Shown piece after piece: positions 11,246 through 24,005 of a stretch of DNA of 64,000 nt. The stretch spans positions 19,777,359-19,841,358 of the forward strand of contig JAJEKV010000019.1 in the NCBI GenBank assembly GCA_021234155.1, given 5' to 3'. Below the pieces are notes generated by a model. The model had not been told where the DNA came from. It saw only the letters and a list, made by a program, of their open reading frames with translations, and did no database searches. The DNA is from Isoetes taiwanensis (lineage: Eukaryota > Streptophyta > Lycopodiopsida > Isoetales > Isoetaceae). Within the stretch, counting starts at the first letter, position 1. The number at the start of each line of letters is the position of its first letter. The translations under genes were made by a program, and so were the position numbers.

Positions 11246-13309
11246 TCACGCTGACGCTGATGCGGGCGGTGACGGGCCGCCATTTGTCCGAAGCGGCGCC
11301 TTTGTGGATCGGGACGCAGCTTTGATCAAGCGGGTCTGCTGCTTGGTCTTCTGGCGAGCCTTTGATGGCTGACCCGTGGCTGACTGTGGATCCTTGTTCT
11401 TGACCTGGTCCGTCGTATGCATGAATAGTCCTGTACCAGGAGGCACATGACTAACAACCACCTGCCACATAAGCACCCTAACCTTCGGTGGGGGAAGTGA
11501 GCTCCATGTCCACATCCAAACCGAGCGCCATCGAGAACCCTGAAAGTCGCAAAGACCACTTGCCCGGAAGGCAAAGGTGTCATGAATAGCCAAAGATCCC
11601 AGGTAAGACCGCACAAAGCAAGAAGACATAACATCCGGATGAACCTTCCAAACCTCGCCACCACATCATCCCGAGGGACTATAGGTATGTGTAGCGTATC
11701 AATACCCCACCACGTGCTCCCGTGATAGCCCTGGCCAATGCCTCTCAGTAAAGCGAGCTCGAAAGAACTCCCACGAAGCTAGCTGACCACCCCAATACCA
11801 ATCCTCCAAGGTGAGCACAGCAGCTCGCCTCCAACGGGCCTGCGTCCGAGCATGCACAGTGGTAGCGAAGAGAGGAACCCACAAGAACTGATCCCAAGCC
11901 ATAATCTAGCATAAACTGAGGCATAATCTAGCTGGAAAAGGACACGCACATGATCCCAAGCCCCCAACACTCCTGTGAGAAAAGGGGATGCATGTGGGAA
12001 AGGCCGGAGACCATACAACAGTGCCCAGGGCAACTCCACATGCACAGACGGCTTCCCAAACGCCACACAATGGCTAAAGAGACTCCAACAACAAATGTTG
12101 CCAAGACCAGGAGAAGATGCTCCATCCTGCAATGCTCCAAACAAACTTGGAGACCAACACCTTACTATGCGCGGCTAAATCCGCAATGGCCAAGCCCCCA
12201 TCCTCCCCCGGGGCGGAGACACTTCCACCAAGCCACTTTAACAACCGCCCCTTCATCATCCCCTCCCCACACAAAATTTCAACAATCTTATCCAAAGCCC
12301 GATCTTACCCTCGGAGCTAGCATCACAGATCTTTGTATACACATGAGTGCTACAAAGTCTTGACTTGGCAATAGTGATCCCTACCGCCATGGACAACTTG
12401 CTACCCTTCCACCAATTGAGGTGTTTCTGCAACCCCTGCAAAATCTCATCCCACACCCTCCCCATGGAAACATCCCCTCCAAAGGGAATACCCAACAGCT
12501 TAGTACATACATTACCTGGAAGCACCTCCCAAGGGAATAGAGCCAAACAAGGGGAGGCGGAGTCAGCTGGGCCCATAATACCTGAGAGCACTTACCCCAA
12601 TTCAGAAGAATGCCTGAGGCCAAGGAGAAAGTATGCAACAAACCCTTCACATTCCGCAAATTCCTCTCTTCTGCCACCAAGAAGAGGAAAGTGTCATCGG
12701 CAAACTGGTTAATTATCTGCTGGCTACCATCCCGCATCCAAGCCCATCCGCCACTCCCTCCTCCACCGCAGCCAAAAAAAATGAGACAAAGGTGCCTCCG
12801 CCACAATCGTAACAAAAAGCGGCCCAAAGGGCACCCTTGACGCACCCCTCTCGCCTAAGGAGAAAAGGCGGAGGGTTCACCCCGCACACCACCGTGGCAG
12901 TCTTGACCTATCGCGACTTCATGATCGTCAGAAAGCGTGGGACCACGCGATTAACGCTAACATCATGGCGCATAAGAACTCCCAACGGACACTATCGTAA
13001 AGCTTTGGCAAAGTCAAGCTTAAGATAGGCAATGCCCTCGTTCTTTTCCGCCCAATAAAGGCCCTCATAAGCTGCGGCAACATTAGTCAAAATGTTCCTC
13101 CCAGGGACAAACCCAGACTGCACCTTACTAATGGAAGAAGTCAACACCGGCTTCAACTTCTCTGCCAGGGCTTTCGCAATAATCTTATACACAGAGGACA
13201 ACAAGGAGATAGGCCTCCAATCATTAATAGTAGAAGGCTGCTTAACCTTAGGAATCAAGGAGATGCATGCGGTATTCAAGATCCTATCCATTTGAGAAGA
13301 CTGCAACAA
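11246..13309 (-). pseudogene. LINE (L1-like non-LTR retrotransposon) fragment
   Basis: RT pieces run right to left. At 12992-13309: ISLIPKVKQPSTINDWRPISLLSSVYK, then VQSGFVPGRNILTN and YLKLDFAKA (RT blocks 1-3). At 12381-12845: MRQGCPLGRFL and the catalytic FADDT. At 12256-12591: LGIPFGGD and the WKGSKLSMAVG post-RT region. At 11246-12144: C-terminal pieces in several frames. The 5' part (endonuclease and start of RT) is missing right of 13309, as in a 5'-truncated copy. Many frame changes show age. Confidence 0.85.
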
Positions 13310-14070
13310 CTCATTGAGGCTTTTGTAATGTTATTGAATGTTTTAGATTTAATATGCATTTGCACTTTTCTTTTCAAGATTAGTATGTCAAACAAACTAG
13401 AGTTTGCATTTGTAGGTTTGAAGTCTGCACATTAGTGCAATATACCAACATTCATTTAACAAGCCATAACAACAACTTACATCAGAGCAATATAATAACA
13501 TTCAAATCGAACACACTATAATTATAATACGCATGCATATTAGAGCAGTAAAACACCATAATAAGCCATAGTAAACAATATCTGAGCAACATCAACACCA
13601 AATGTGGTGAAGGCCTATCATCCTCTTCGTTCCCATTGTTGGCTTATTCGCTATATTTAAGGTCATTATTGACACGTTCTTAACTTATGCCTAGCAACGC
13701 TGGGCACCGTTACTAGTGATGTGATATTGTTGTGGTGATCCCTCCCTTCGAGGTGGTTATGTATTTGATGTGATGTTATGTGCTTATGTTTATGCGCTTC
13801 CACAGCTAGGTTGGTCCCGAGGGAGACGGGGTGAATGACAAGTCACTAATAGAATATATAATATAGTTTGTCATGTTTTTTGTAACAGAAAGTACGTTAG
13901 CGGGTATATTTTTGTTGGCATCACAAAATATGATTTGTCACGGGTTACCAACGAAAAACCACTTGTAGCATGTTACAAAATATTATTCTGTAACATGTTA
14001 GTAATATAATATTTGTGACGTGTAACAAATTTTGATTGTATTTGTCGCACGTCACAAAATTATAATTTTT
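13310..14070. other. AT-rich non-coding stretch with nested palindromes
   Basis: I see no gene. Between 13.86 and 14.06 kb there are two clear inverted repeats: CATGTTACA/TGTAACATG around 13969-13998, and TTTGTGACGTG/CACGTCACAAA at about 14012-14058. Looser copies of TTTGTGAC and TGTAAC lie to their left. Such stacked short palindromes resemble subterminal repeats of DNA transposons, but no terminal inverted repeat could be fixed. Confidence 0.4.
13689..13710 (-). repeat. Helitron-like 5' terminus, minus orientation
   Basis: Read on the minus strand, the sequence is ACTAGTAACGGTGCCCAGC followed by GTTGCTAGGC. It matches the hairpin motifs at 14071 and 50105 with one stem mismatch. If these mark Helitron 5' ends, this element would extend left from here. 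Assignment rests on the shared motif only. Confidence 0.35.
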
Positions 14071-14106
14071 ATACTATACTAGAAAAAGTGCCCAGCGTTG
14101 CTGGGC
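14071..14106 (+). repeat. Helitron-like 5' terminus with GCCCAGC-GTT-GCTGGGC hairpin
   Basis: ATACTATACTAGAAAAAGT is followed by a perfect 7-bp stem with GTT loop at 14090-14106. A near-identical motif follows ACTAGTTAAG at 50105-50147. Plant Helitrons of the 'TATACTA...GTGCCC' type start like this, and the segment to the right carries an orphan INTS11 exon, which fits gene capture. A canonical TC start and a CTRR 3' end were not found; the T/A-rich step near 18245 is a candidate right end. Confidence 0.4.
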
Positions 14107-15088
14107 TTTTCACGGGCATAAGTTCAAAATTAAATAAAATATAAATTATATTTTACAAAGGCTATGTTTTGACGGTGCCCATATAAAACTATATACTATG
14201 TTCACATTCAAGCTTTGACAACATTTTATGTACAAATAAAAATTCTCCTTTTTTGGAAAGACTATGTGAATGTTTGTATGAGATCTTTTTTGGGGAAAAA
14301 CTCTATGTTCTTGAAAGACTGTGTGAATGTGGGTTGGCATGATTTAGACTATAAGCCAATTACATCTAATATGTTCTTTTTCTAGGGATGACGTTCGAAG
14401 AAGCTAAATAACGCACTATAGAGGTTATTTGAAGGCCATGCAACAAATAGCTAATTCGATGTTCAAATGGACATTTAGCCTTAATCACGTACGTGTTTCC
14501 TTTTTATTGAAGGACGTCATTTTATTCATGTATGTGTTCTGTGTATAGACTTTTTTTATTAGGTTTTCAATACTTTAAAGGAAATGCTAGTCCAATTTCG
14601 TGTACATTTTCTTACAAACTGTACTTTTCCAAATTTATATCTTATGCATCTGCATATGTAATTAGAACAGTGGCATATGACGTCATTTCTATTTAAGCTA
14701 GATTTCTATATTTTCACAATAACTTGTAATGTACCCATTTGAATTTCCGCAGAGAGCATATCCACATGAGAGAGTTCCAACCAGCTTGATGGTATTACAA
14801 AATCATCTATGAGTAGGACCATTGTGTGTTGGTCATGACCTGATAACATTGTCGGAGTGCGTAAACCAGCTTGAGTATAAGTAGAACCACAATATCATAA
14901 TCATCTATAAATAGAACCACAAGACAATGCTTATAGCCAGATACAGTCTTTGTTCATCTATGCTAAATTTTGATATTAATTTATCGCTCAGTTGTTGATG
15001 TTCTTGGATAAGAACTCAATGAAACTGAAATGGCTTAGCTATTTACAGGGTTTCTTATGCTTGTCCACATATTCCTCTTATCATATAG

Positions 15089-15266
15089 GTGCAGGTCAAG
15101 ATGTTGGGAAAAGCTGTGTGATAGCGACGATAAATGGCAAAAGGATCATGCTTGACTGTGGAATGCACATGGGCTATGAGGATGATCGCCGACATCCAGA
15201 CTTCTCGTTGATTTCCAAGGATGGAAATTTCACAAATAAAATAGCATGTGTTATTATAACTCATTT
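15089..15266 (+). pseudogene. Orphan exon of INTS11/CPSF73-II (Integrator catalytic subunit)
   Basis: The 178-bp exon encodes [19 protein letters not shown], then [20 protein letters not shown] and ends CVIITH. This is the N-terminal metallo-beta-lactamase strand region of INTS11 (the RNA-cleaving subunit of Integrator; CPSF73-II in plants). The splice acceptor is AG at 15087-15088 and the donor GTAAGT starts at 15267, splitting the next codon exactly before the HxHxDH zinc ligand motif. Neither the first exon nor the HxHxDH exon is visible nearby, so this is a fragment. A Helitron-like terminus 1 kb upstream suggests capture by a mobile element. The exon itself is free of stops. Confidence 0.85.
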
Positions 15267-18245
15267 GTAAGTTATGATAAGAAGCCCTTGAATTCTACTA
15301 CGCATGTCATGTATGTATCAAATATGTCATATGTTAGAACATGCTGTTTGTAATTTCTGGGCAATTATTTGTTTACATAGTTGTATACATTATACACTCT
15401 TGTTTGCACGTGAGTTTCATAGCATACTGCTTTGCATCCCCTCAAGCTTCTCAAGTTATAAAACATTTCAAGCAATAAAATGCATCGGAATGGTACATGT
15501 ACTTAAGCATAACTACAGCAAGATTATGTGTATCAACTGCTGGTTGTGAAGGGCCAGGGTTATTAGGAATTGTTTGGTGAGAAACAATTACTTCCCAACA
15601 TATATCCTTCAATAGGCACAACCATAGAACTTGTGCCAACACGTTTGTCGAGCAATGAAGAAGATATCCACATCACAGCATTACTTGCATGCACCATATT
15701 ATAGAAAAATATGCTACAGCATAGGCTGTCCAAGTATAAGAACAGATATGTCATCTGCCAATTGTGGTCCAATAACAAGGAAAATGCAATCAAGGAGCAG
15801 ATAAGAGCTGTTTGTTCAGTGAGAGGTAAAGAAAAGACAAACAAATATGAACGTTCCATGTGCACTCATACTTATTTAACAGCAAAGATTCGGCATAAAA
15901 AGTTCATAAAACCTGTAGATTGCCATCATGTCTATTGCTTCGCCACTATGAGCTGGAGTCGGTTCTCCACTGTCATTTATAAAACCCTGCAACATGTGTA
16001 GAGACCATGCGAGACATGAAAAGACTTCCATAACTATGCAAATAAATATACACATAAAGCAGCAAATAAGCGACATCATGTCTCACTCTGCTTCTTCATC
16101 AATGAAGGGTTGCACCATTTTGAGTCGTTGCTTGCCTTTAAAAGAAAAAACTACATTTTAGAATAGTGATGAAGTAATGAGATGGCAAGCACGGAAACTC
16201 CATCATCCTTACATATTTGTAATGCATCTAACCCCAGATTTGGATTTGTTCTGCCCTTCTTCTTAACCAGCTGTCTTGGATGTGCATCTGGGCTTGTCAG
16301 CTCCCGTACTCGTCGTAAACGCTTTAACTTTCGTGGCTTACAGCTGGAGGCCAATCTTTCTGTAGTGCACATGTTGAGCATGATGGAAAGCTAATGGAGT
16401 TTTATTGCTTCCACAATCTGCAGCAGTAAGACATGCAGAGATTCAAAACAATGCAAGGCCCATTATTACAGTTTTTTTACGTTCCAAGCAGTTTCAAATG
16501 CCTCATATAGACCCATAGAACAATAGAAATAGAGGAATACTTTTGAAGCAAATTACTGAATAGCAAACTATAGAAGCTAAAACACTCCAACCGCCTCCCA
16601 TAACCATGTCTGTAATGAGCTGACAAAATTGTTATCACAATTTGGAGAAGTCAATTTGAAACATGCAAGTTAAAGAGCAAGACAGGAGACAACATGATGC
16701 CCAACCCACCAAGATAAGATTCTGCAGCAGAAAAGCAGATGTGTCAGTTCTTGTAGACAAATTCATGAAATGGATGGGTTAATTATGGTCTTACCTCTCT
16801 GCACCAAGACGTTCTCATCTCACACAAAGAAGAGTGCACAAAGATGTTCTCACACAATTTGCCAGGGTCTTTTGCAGAGATAGGGTTTGGCGTAATCAAC
16901 TTCTCAAAGCCACCATAATCAAGACAAAGATAGCTTCAACCTGTCGCCAAATTGTGGTGAAGCTGTGATCTGGAGGAAAGCACCCATCGCCACGAATCTT
17001 AGAATAACTACAACCATAAAATTAGTAGCCTCTCAGACAAGCTCCCAGGCACAACATCGAAGGCTATTTAAATCGACAAAAAATGCCTTGGCATCTCCAA
17101 AGCCAACATATATAAAGGCAACATCTACAAGCATCCCAACATAGTGCGTGTGTTGGCATGCACGAATGAAGAAGCCAGAACCTGCAAGCAAAGATATTGC
17201 TTTCTACTTTATAATTGTAAGGCTATGGTGGAGAAAACTGTGATGTATCTTACATGTGCAGGTTCTTCAATCTTGTGCACAATCCTGGCAGACATAGCCA
17301 TACTCTTCCATAACTGAAGTCTTATTTTAGAGCAGCTTTGTAATACTCTCTTTGGTGCATTTTGTCCTGTTAGTATCATTGTAAGTCTTGCAAACACCCA
17401 ATAGAGTCTTTCATGATGCCAGAGTTGGACAATGCATCATATTAATAAGTAAATCTTCTGATTCAGGGGCATCCGAGAAAACACACAAAGGCAGAGCAAA
17501 AATTCATACCTCTGCAAAGGGTTGCAACAATCATTTATCGCGAATAAGACCTACAACAACCCATGCTACGATGCCATACAATTAAAGCTGCACAAATGCC
17601 AAATGATGGATTTTAGTACAAAAGCTCCAGGAATGCAACATCAAATAAAATAAAGAATTTTGAACAGCACAATGCAGAGGCAAAATGCAAGACTCATAAG
17701 AACCCTCAATTGGGTACCACGAAGCCTGCAAAATCGGCCTTGCCTTTGTAACAGAGATTGCCAATACAAAAAGAGAATCTCCTCCAGCTTCCCAGATAAA
17801 CACAAGGATGATGCCACGAGGAGCCGAAACAGAAAACCGTGGAGATACACAGTGTATCTGCCGGAGGAGAATAGGTTTTGCAAAAGAATAAAGAAAGCGG
17901 AATCGTGCCAGAGGAAAATAATTTCAGACTCGAGGACACAAGCGATAAGCATTTGCACGGAAGTGAGTTAAGGAACAATTTCAGAATAAAGATGCGCACA
18001 GAAGCGCCAACATTCTTGTATACATGCTGATGCGAGAAAGGTCGCCATTACAAGTGATAACCCAGGTGTGATGCAGTGCAAAGAAGTACCGCATCCAGCA
18101 ATCCAGACAAAATCGTTCACACCGGTTTCTCGTCTGCATTGGCCTAGCCGAAAAGTCAAAATAATAACTAACAACTGAACGGCTCAAAATGAAAATTCTG
18201 GGAAAAAAATTGACGGCCGAGATGCTCTGCACACACTACATTTTG
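15267..18245. other. Non-coding stretch, perhaps captured intron/exon pieces
   Basis: There is no confident gene. Short open frames occur, for example a basic Lys/Arg-rich stretch on the minus strand at about 16190-16381 (KPRKLKRLRRVREL, then VKKKGRTNPNLGLDALQ) that looks protein-like and is intact over about 60 codons, but I do not recognise it. The stretch ends in TTATTACTATATATAGAAG and a GATA microsatellite at about 18264-18290. The base composition resembles plant introns. Confidence 0.35.
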
Positions 18246-20379
18246 CTTTTATTACTATATATAGAAGATAGATAGATAGATATATAGATAAATTTGGATT
18301 TATCATGCCATAATTTTTATACTACATGAATTTGCATTTGTCATCTGCATGATTATTAGTTGTACCATAGTTGGTTGTCATGGATGTCAATTGCAAATAA
18401 ATTAAATTAAATTGGAGAAGGAGAAATAAAAGAATGGACTAAAAATTTAATTATATCATAGAAAATAAAGTGTACAAAAAGTATAATTCAAAGTGTTTCA
18501 ACACATTTATGCAGCATAACTACTGCCCCTATCGTCATCTCTATCAAAATAACCATGGCACATACGCCAAGGGGAATGCTATCACTAGTAGAATCCATGC
18601 GCCAAATAGTACCAGCAATGTCCTATAAGCACACATTAATCAATTCCTCTATCCCCACGCCATGCGCCAAATAGTACCAGTAATGTCCTATAAGCACACA
18701 TTAATCAATTCCTCTATCCCCACGCCGCTTTATATATGTACGAGAGTACCCTAAATGCAACATTAAATGGGTCCTACAAAATCTCATCCATCTATACTTG
18801 AACTTTAACATATTAGCATATGCAAAATAAATAAAATCCCTTAACTTCAAGAACCCTTATATGCTGCAAGTCTACTAGCCATTCTACATACAAAAGGATG
18901 CAAAATCCCATCCATCTATATTTGAATTAAACACGTTAGCATATGCAAAGTAACCCTTATAGAGCTTCAAGTCTAGCCGTCATTCTACATACAAAAGGAA
19001 GCTTCTAGAGATGCAAAGGATCATGAAGATATTGTTTTCTAATGCCATGAAGATACTTTTAGAATATCTCAACTTTTATACAACACTAAAAAGGACAAGA
19101 GGAAATATGCATTTTAGGCTCTGTGACGAAGATATTATGGCATTTGCATTTCTTAAGATGCTGACAGGTGGACATGTAGTCTCAAAATAGGTTACTCGGA
19201 TGCAAGAGATTTAGGGTTTAGAGAAGAGAAGATTACCCACAAATTAATGCTATTACCTCAAGGCTCTGATATGGAACAACACATAACTTGCTAGTGTCAA
19301 ATCTATTTAGCACAATTTTAGTAAAGGAGATGCATGATGATTCCTTCTACCATTCCATAGATTTGTCAATTAGAAGACAGCTTGGTGGAGGTCGAGAGAA
19401 ACCGGAATAAAAGGTGTCAATTCTTCCTAGCAAAGTGCTTTTAGCGGGTCGATTTTGTAAGAACATCTATTGTATTCAAACTGGTCTTTCTGTACCTAAT
19501 GAGTTATTTCTTAGATCTGGTCAAGAACTTCTGTCTCAAATTTTGAGCAGATTATCTTAATCATTGCTTACATCTAAGCTTCTGAAAGGTTCCTAGCTTT
19601 GGATTTTGCCAACATCTTATTGTGACAAACCAATTGTGACAAACTAATTGTTTAGAATATGATAGTTAAAAATCCATGCTGCCAACAATTTGAATGCCCA
19701 AGTTCCATAAGCCCGATAACTGAAACAATATGGCTCTTTAACAAATCATATAAATCTTGTTTAAACAGAGAAATATTATTATACAACATGTTTTCATACA
19801 AACTAGAAATTCTGGGCATTTACAAAATGTTATATATCCTCAGATCTTGCCAAATATTGTAGATATTTATTTACACGCACAAAGCCAATACAAAAAACAC
19901 GCCTATCTCTTTGGATAACAAGAATAGACATCAGAGAAAATGATGAAAGATCTTTCGCTTTTTAAGCCTTGAAACATAAAAAACTCAATCAGATGCACAT
20001 AGACATCAAAAAAACATCCTAATGGTAAACTCATAAGAAGACTGCAACAAGAAAAAACATAGCAATAAATGGGTACCGAATTCGATTGTGCACAGAGCTA
20101 CTTGAACTATATGACTCTCGAGTTGAATCATCTCCGCTCAAACTGCATCTGGATAAACAGAGCCGCTTCACATGATCATCATTAGAGATGCCCATAATAA
20201 ATATAAATATAAATATATTGATCAAGCCATTTTGGGCTCCAGGCCTCTATGGCAAAAGGATACAAAATTTATTGTTCAAGATGCTCAATCCAGAGCACAT
20301 TCTAACTCAAAATCTTTCATGAACTCAAATAGATTCATTATATCTTTTCATTCTTTCCAAATAGCCTTCTCATACGAGC
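18246..20379. other. AT-rich non-coding stretch
   Basis: No coding potential was seen. It starts with a GATA-type microsatellite (18264-18290) and contains a near-perfect 65-bp tandem duplication at 18596-18725, plus a looser repeat of about 100 bp (contexts ATGCAAAATAAAT / ATGCAAAGTAA near 18.83 and 18.95 kb). Confidence 0.5.
18596..18725 (+). repeat. 65-bp tandem duplication
   Basis: The segment starting CATGCGCCAAATAGTACCAG occurs twice back to back (18596-18660, 18661-18725) with a single visible change (CAGCAATG versus CAGTAATG). It is probably a recent local duplication. Confidence 0.85.
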
Positions 20380-23300
20380 TTAAAATATGTGCTGGTATAT
20401 CAAAGAGATCTTTTAGAGAGGTTACCTGGATATCATAGACATCACGAATATGTGCATAAGAAGCACATCTCAGGAATGCATGCTCCTCTTTTTCAATTTC
20501 TAGCTCTAGACATGCAGGACACAACTCTGATTACGAGGAGTACCAGTCCACCTTCCAGTCTCTATATGGAGTGTATACGATGACAATCGTAGTTGAGAAA
20601 TAAGCATCCAGTTTTTCCTATCAATATTGGATAGGAGATACTTTTTTTCTTTGTATTCCTGCAAATCATTGACATTTGTAAGATAAAACTATTTTTTAAC
20701 CTCTTTTTCTTACTCCAATATCCACATTTTCTTGACAACTATTTCAGAAACCTGCGCGTGAACTTCCATGAACTTAAGCGAGACAGGCCAAGTTGCACTA
20801 CCCAGCCATCTTTTTGCCCAATGTTTGACCTCCGAATACCAATCTTTAACAATGGATTTCTCTAAAGCCAATCTAGGGTATCACAATCCATAGCAAGCAC
20901 CCTAGATATAGGTTATGGTCCTGCAAAGAGCTTCTACCTCAAGTGGAAGCATGCCTGCATCTGCCAACAACATTTCATATGGTGTTTCCCAAATTCTCCG
21001 AGTAAAAACCTCTTTTGGACCTTTTCGATTTCATCTCAGCTCTTCTTTGATAGGCATGCCCCCCAAATGGGACTACCATAAAGGATCACTAATTTCACTT
21101 GAACACCATATAGCAATCGTCTCAACTTCCAGTGATCGAAATTATTGATTTTACACTGATGAAGCATACTGTATAATGCCAGCATGCCCCCTGAAGCCCT
21201 CTTTTGGGCCGCCACATTCCATCTATAGTTCTGTGATACTTCAATACCAAGATATCTATACTCACTTACTTTCTGTAAAGGTATTCCTCCAATAGAGAAG
21301 ATTGCGGTATCATGCCCCCCAAACACCATAATTTTTGACTTATCTGTATTTATGGACAATCATTTTTCAACACAAAAAACATCCAAAACATTTAAATGCA
21401 GCTGTAAACCGCTTGTTGTTTTGGAGATTAGTACTATGTCATCCGCAAATAACAAAAGCTGAATAATATACTTCCCAAGTCTAACTCCAACACCACCAAG
21501 TCTGGCCAGCCAGCTCTCTAGCTCATCAATAAATAACCCGAAAAGGGTAGGGAAGCATGGACATCCTTGTTTTACACCAATTGTATTTGCAACTTTTTCT
21601 GTTCCAGCAAATGGAAAAGAGAGCTCTACTAGGACCTGTTTATACAAACAAGCTACCACATTTTTTCAATTCATCTGGGATACTAAGGTCATTTAGTCTC
21701 AAAGCAAGCTCTTTTCTACTAACCCTGTCAAATGCTTTTGTTAAATCAATAAAAGCCACATACCTTTTATTTCCAAAGCCTTTTGCTCCCCCTGCCATTA
21801 CTCACAAAGTAGCCAGATGATCTAATGTTGAGTGATTACTTCGGAAACCTGCCTATCCAATAGCTCTATTATCATGTTCATCAGTCCAAGAAGAAATCTT
21901 GTTCTCCAACATAGATGCAAAAAGTTAAGCAAAAACATTGCTTACCAAGATTGTTCGATAGTTCTTCACTTCATTCTTGCTTCCACATTTATAGATAGGA
22001 ATGGTCATATTAATACACCAATCACCTGGAAAATTGCCCTTTATAAGGCATTCATGTTAAGAGCATATGGAGTTTATCTCCTCCCCACTTAAACAATTCA
22101 ATCGAAAGCCCATTTGAATTGCTAGCTTTGCCATTGTTCATTTTCCGTAGAGCACATTCCACATCTGCCACGGAGAATATTTCTTTAGACTCTCCTGCAA
22201 ATAATATTTGCTCTACCTCAGGAGTACGATAGAGTTCCTTTATCCAGTTTAAAAGATCTTCTTTTGAGATGTCACCTACTGTCCCCATTTTTTTTTATGC
22301 AGTACTAAAATCGTTTAGGGTCTATCTTTTATGTGCATCATACTTTCCTGATGTCTTCTGCACCAGTCCCTTTTTTTACGTTTAACCAACACCCTATATT
22401 GCTTGATCTTGGCCTGGTTCCCCGATTTAATACACATTGTTTTAGCCGCAAAACATTCTGCATCAAACCATTTGCTTTTCCCCTAGCTGTTTTTCATGTT
22501 TTTCTTGGTCAAACCAAAAATAGAACTTGTTGTTTGCAGTATTAGATTGGTCAATACCTCATTCTTTTGCTCTAATGTGCCTGACAGCAAAGTCTGGAAA
22601 GCTTATCATCAAGCAAACGTCCATAATCTCCAGCCTTCTTATAAGTCACTCTTATTTTGGGCGGCAGTACCAATTTTGGTGACTTCTTATGCTTCAATGC
22701 AGCTAGGGTAAACCCAAGCGGAGCGTGTTCTGAGTCAGGGTTCCTTGCCAAGACTTTAAAATCTGAAATAATATCAATACCAGGGGGGTCTCCTATTAGA
22801 TAATCCACAACACTACTGCCATTGGGCTGGTGACATGTGAAATCCCCTGATCCTGGAAACTGTGTAATGCCATTGTATAAAACAAAGTTAAAGAATTCAC
22901 ACATAGTGATCATGTGTTTGCCCATCTTATTGAATATCATATCCACAGATTTATGAGACCAAGACTTTGTATCATTTGTTTGTTCTAGTAACCATAAAGG
23001 ATTACCTTCTCCAGAAAGGAGTGTCGCTTGCTTGGTGCCAGTATGACCATTAAGATCTCTGGTTATATAGACATGCCCATGCTCTTTAAAGCATGCAATA
23101 TCAGCCGATAAGTGTATAAAAGGATCCTCTCCATTTAATCCATCTATTGAATACACTGGTGCAGGATGTGGATCCAGAGGTGCAAATTAGACACATGCCA
23201 CATAGCATTCAAATCTAGAAGAAGCAATTTTTATCCACATAATTTGATTATATTTATCCTTACCTACAACTGTAACAGATTGTGTATGTCATCTTTCAAG

Positions 23301-23461
23301 TAGCACGCAATTCCACCCCAACCTCTTCTGCTAACACCTTGTAAATTCCAGACTGAATCAAGTAAAGTAAAACCTGGGATATCTAAAAACTTGTTAGACT
23401 CGTGTTCCCAAGTTTCAGTAAACAACAATATATCATAATCATAATAAAATGAATTACTCAA
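20380..23461 (-). pseudogene. LINE with endonuclease, RT and C-terminal zinc motif
   Basis: Right to left: an AP-endonuclease start at 23264-23461 (LLFTETWEHESN), its middle and end at 22572-23156 (ITRDLNGHTG, a GDFNAHxG variant, and NPDSEHAPLGFTL, the SDHxPL motif), then RT at 22052-22288 (ALRKMNNGKASNSNGLSIEL) and 21360-21659 (IGVKQGCPCFPTLFGLFIDE and catalytic FADDIVLIS). Post-RT sequence follows at 21036-21359 (YRYLGIEVSQNYRWN, LLYGVQVKLVILYGSPIWG). Near 20400-20530 is a zinc-like CPAC...EEHAFLRC motif. The same C-terminal layout is present in the LINE at 59.5-61.8 kb, so both belong to one clade. Stops and frame changes make the copy inactive. Confidence 0.88.
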
Positions 23462-23565
23462 AATTTTTTATTCATAGAAACCGTGTATATTCCGTACAAA
23501 CAACTTGAGGGCCTTGCTTCCATAATATCATGCAGGATATTAAATCCAAATAGTAATGGTGTATA

Positions 23566-24005
23566 CTAGATTAATAATGGCTCCATCTGGGGACTTGAAA
23601 TTTGGCAACACTCATAAATTCTTATTTTCTCAGTTGCAGGTTTTTTGTAACATTCTAAGCAGGTTTCGAGCAAAGCATTAGGAGGGCAATCTGGAAGAGC
23701 ACAGAATCTGGTGGCCAAGTTGGTCTTCCACCTCAACGTTACTGAACAATTCACAATCAACTGGCACATAGCCTAACATGCACTTAAGGACCAGATTCAT
23801 AGTAGACTACATGGACATTGAAATATGTGAAAAGTCATGGCAAACGTTCTTCATAGGGACTTTCTGTTATTAGATATATTCTGACATGATCTCAAAAGCC
23901 TTACAATATGCTCACATTAAACAACGGATGAAATAAGAATTATTCTTACCTCTTTACAATGGACAAAATAGGTATTGTTGCTTGATTCAAAGTGCTGCAA
24001 CTGTG
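23566..24005 (-). pseudogene. Possible RPA-like (Helitron accessory) fragment
   Basis: A minus-strand frame at 23566-23769 contains ETCLECYKKPATEKIRIYEC, which resembles the C-x2-C-x-K-K ... Y-x-C zinc ribbon of replication protein A large subunits. To its right a putative exon near 23950-24005 (LAQLQHFESSNNTYFVHCKE) ends in a good GTAAGAA donor. Plant Helitrons often carry RPA genes, and a Helitron helicase-like fragment lies 0.8 kb to the right on the same strand. The match is weak, since only part of the zinc ribbon can be seen. Confidence 0.3.
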
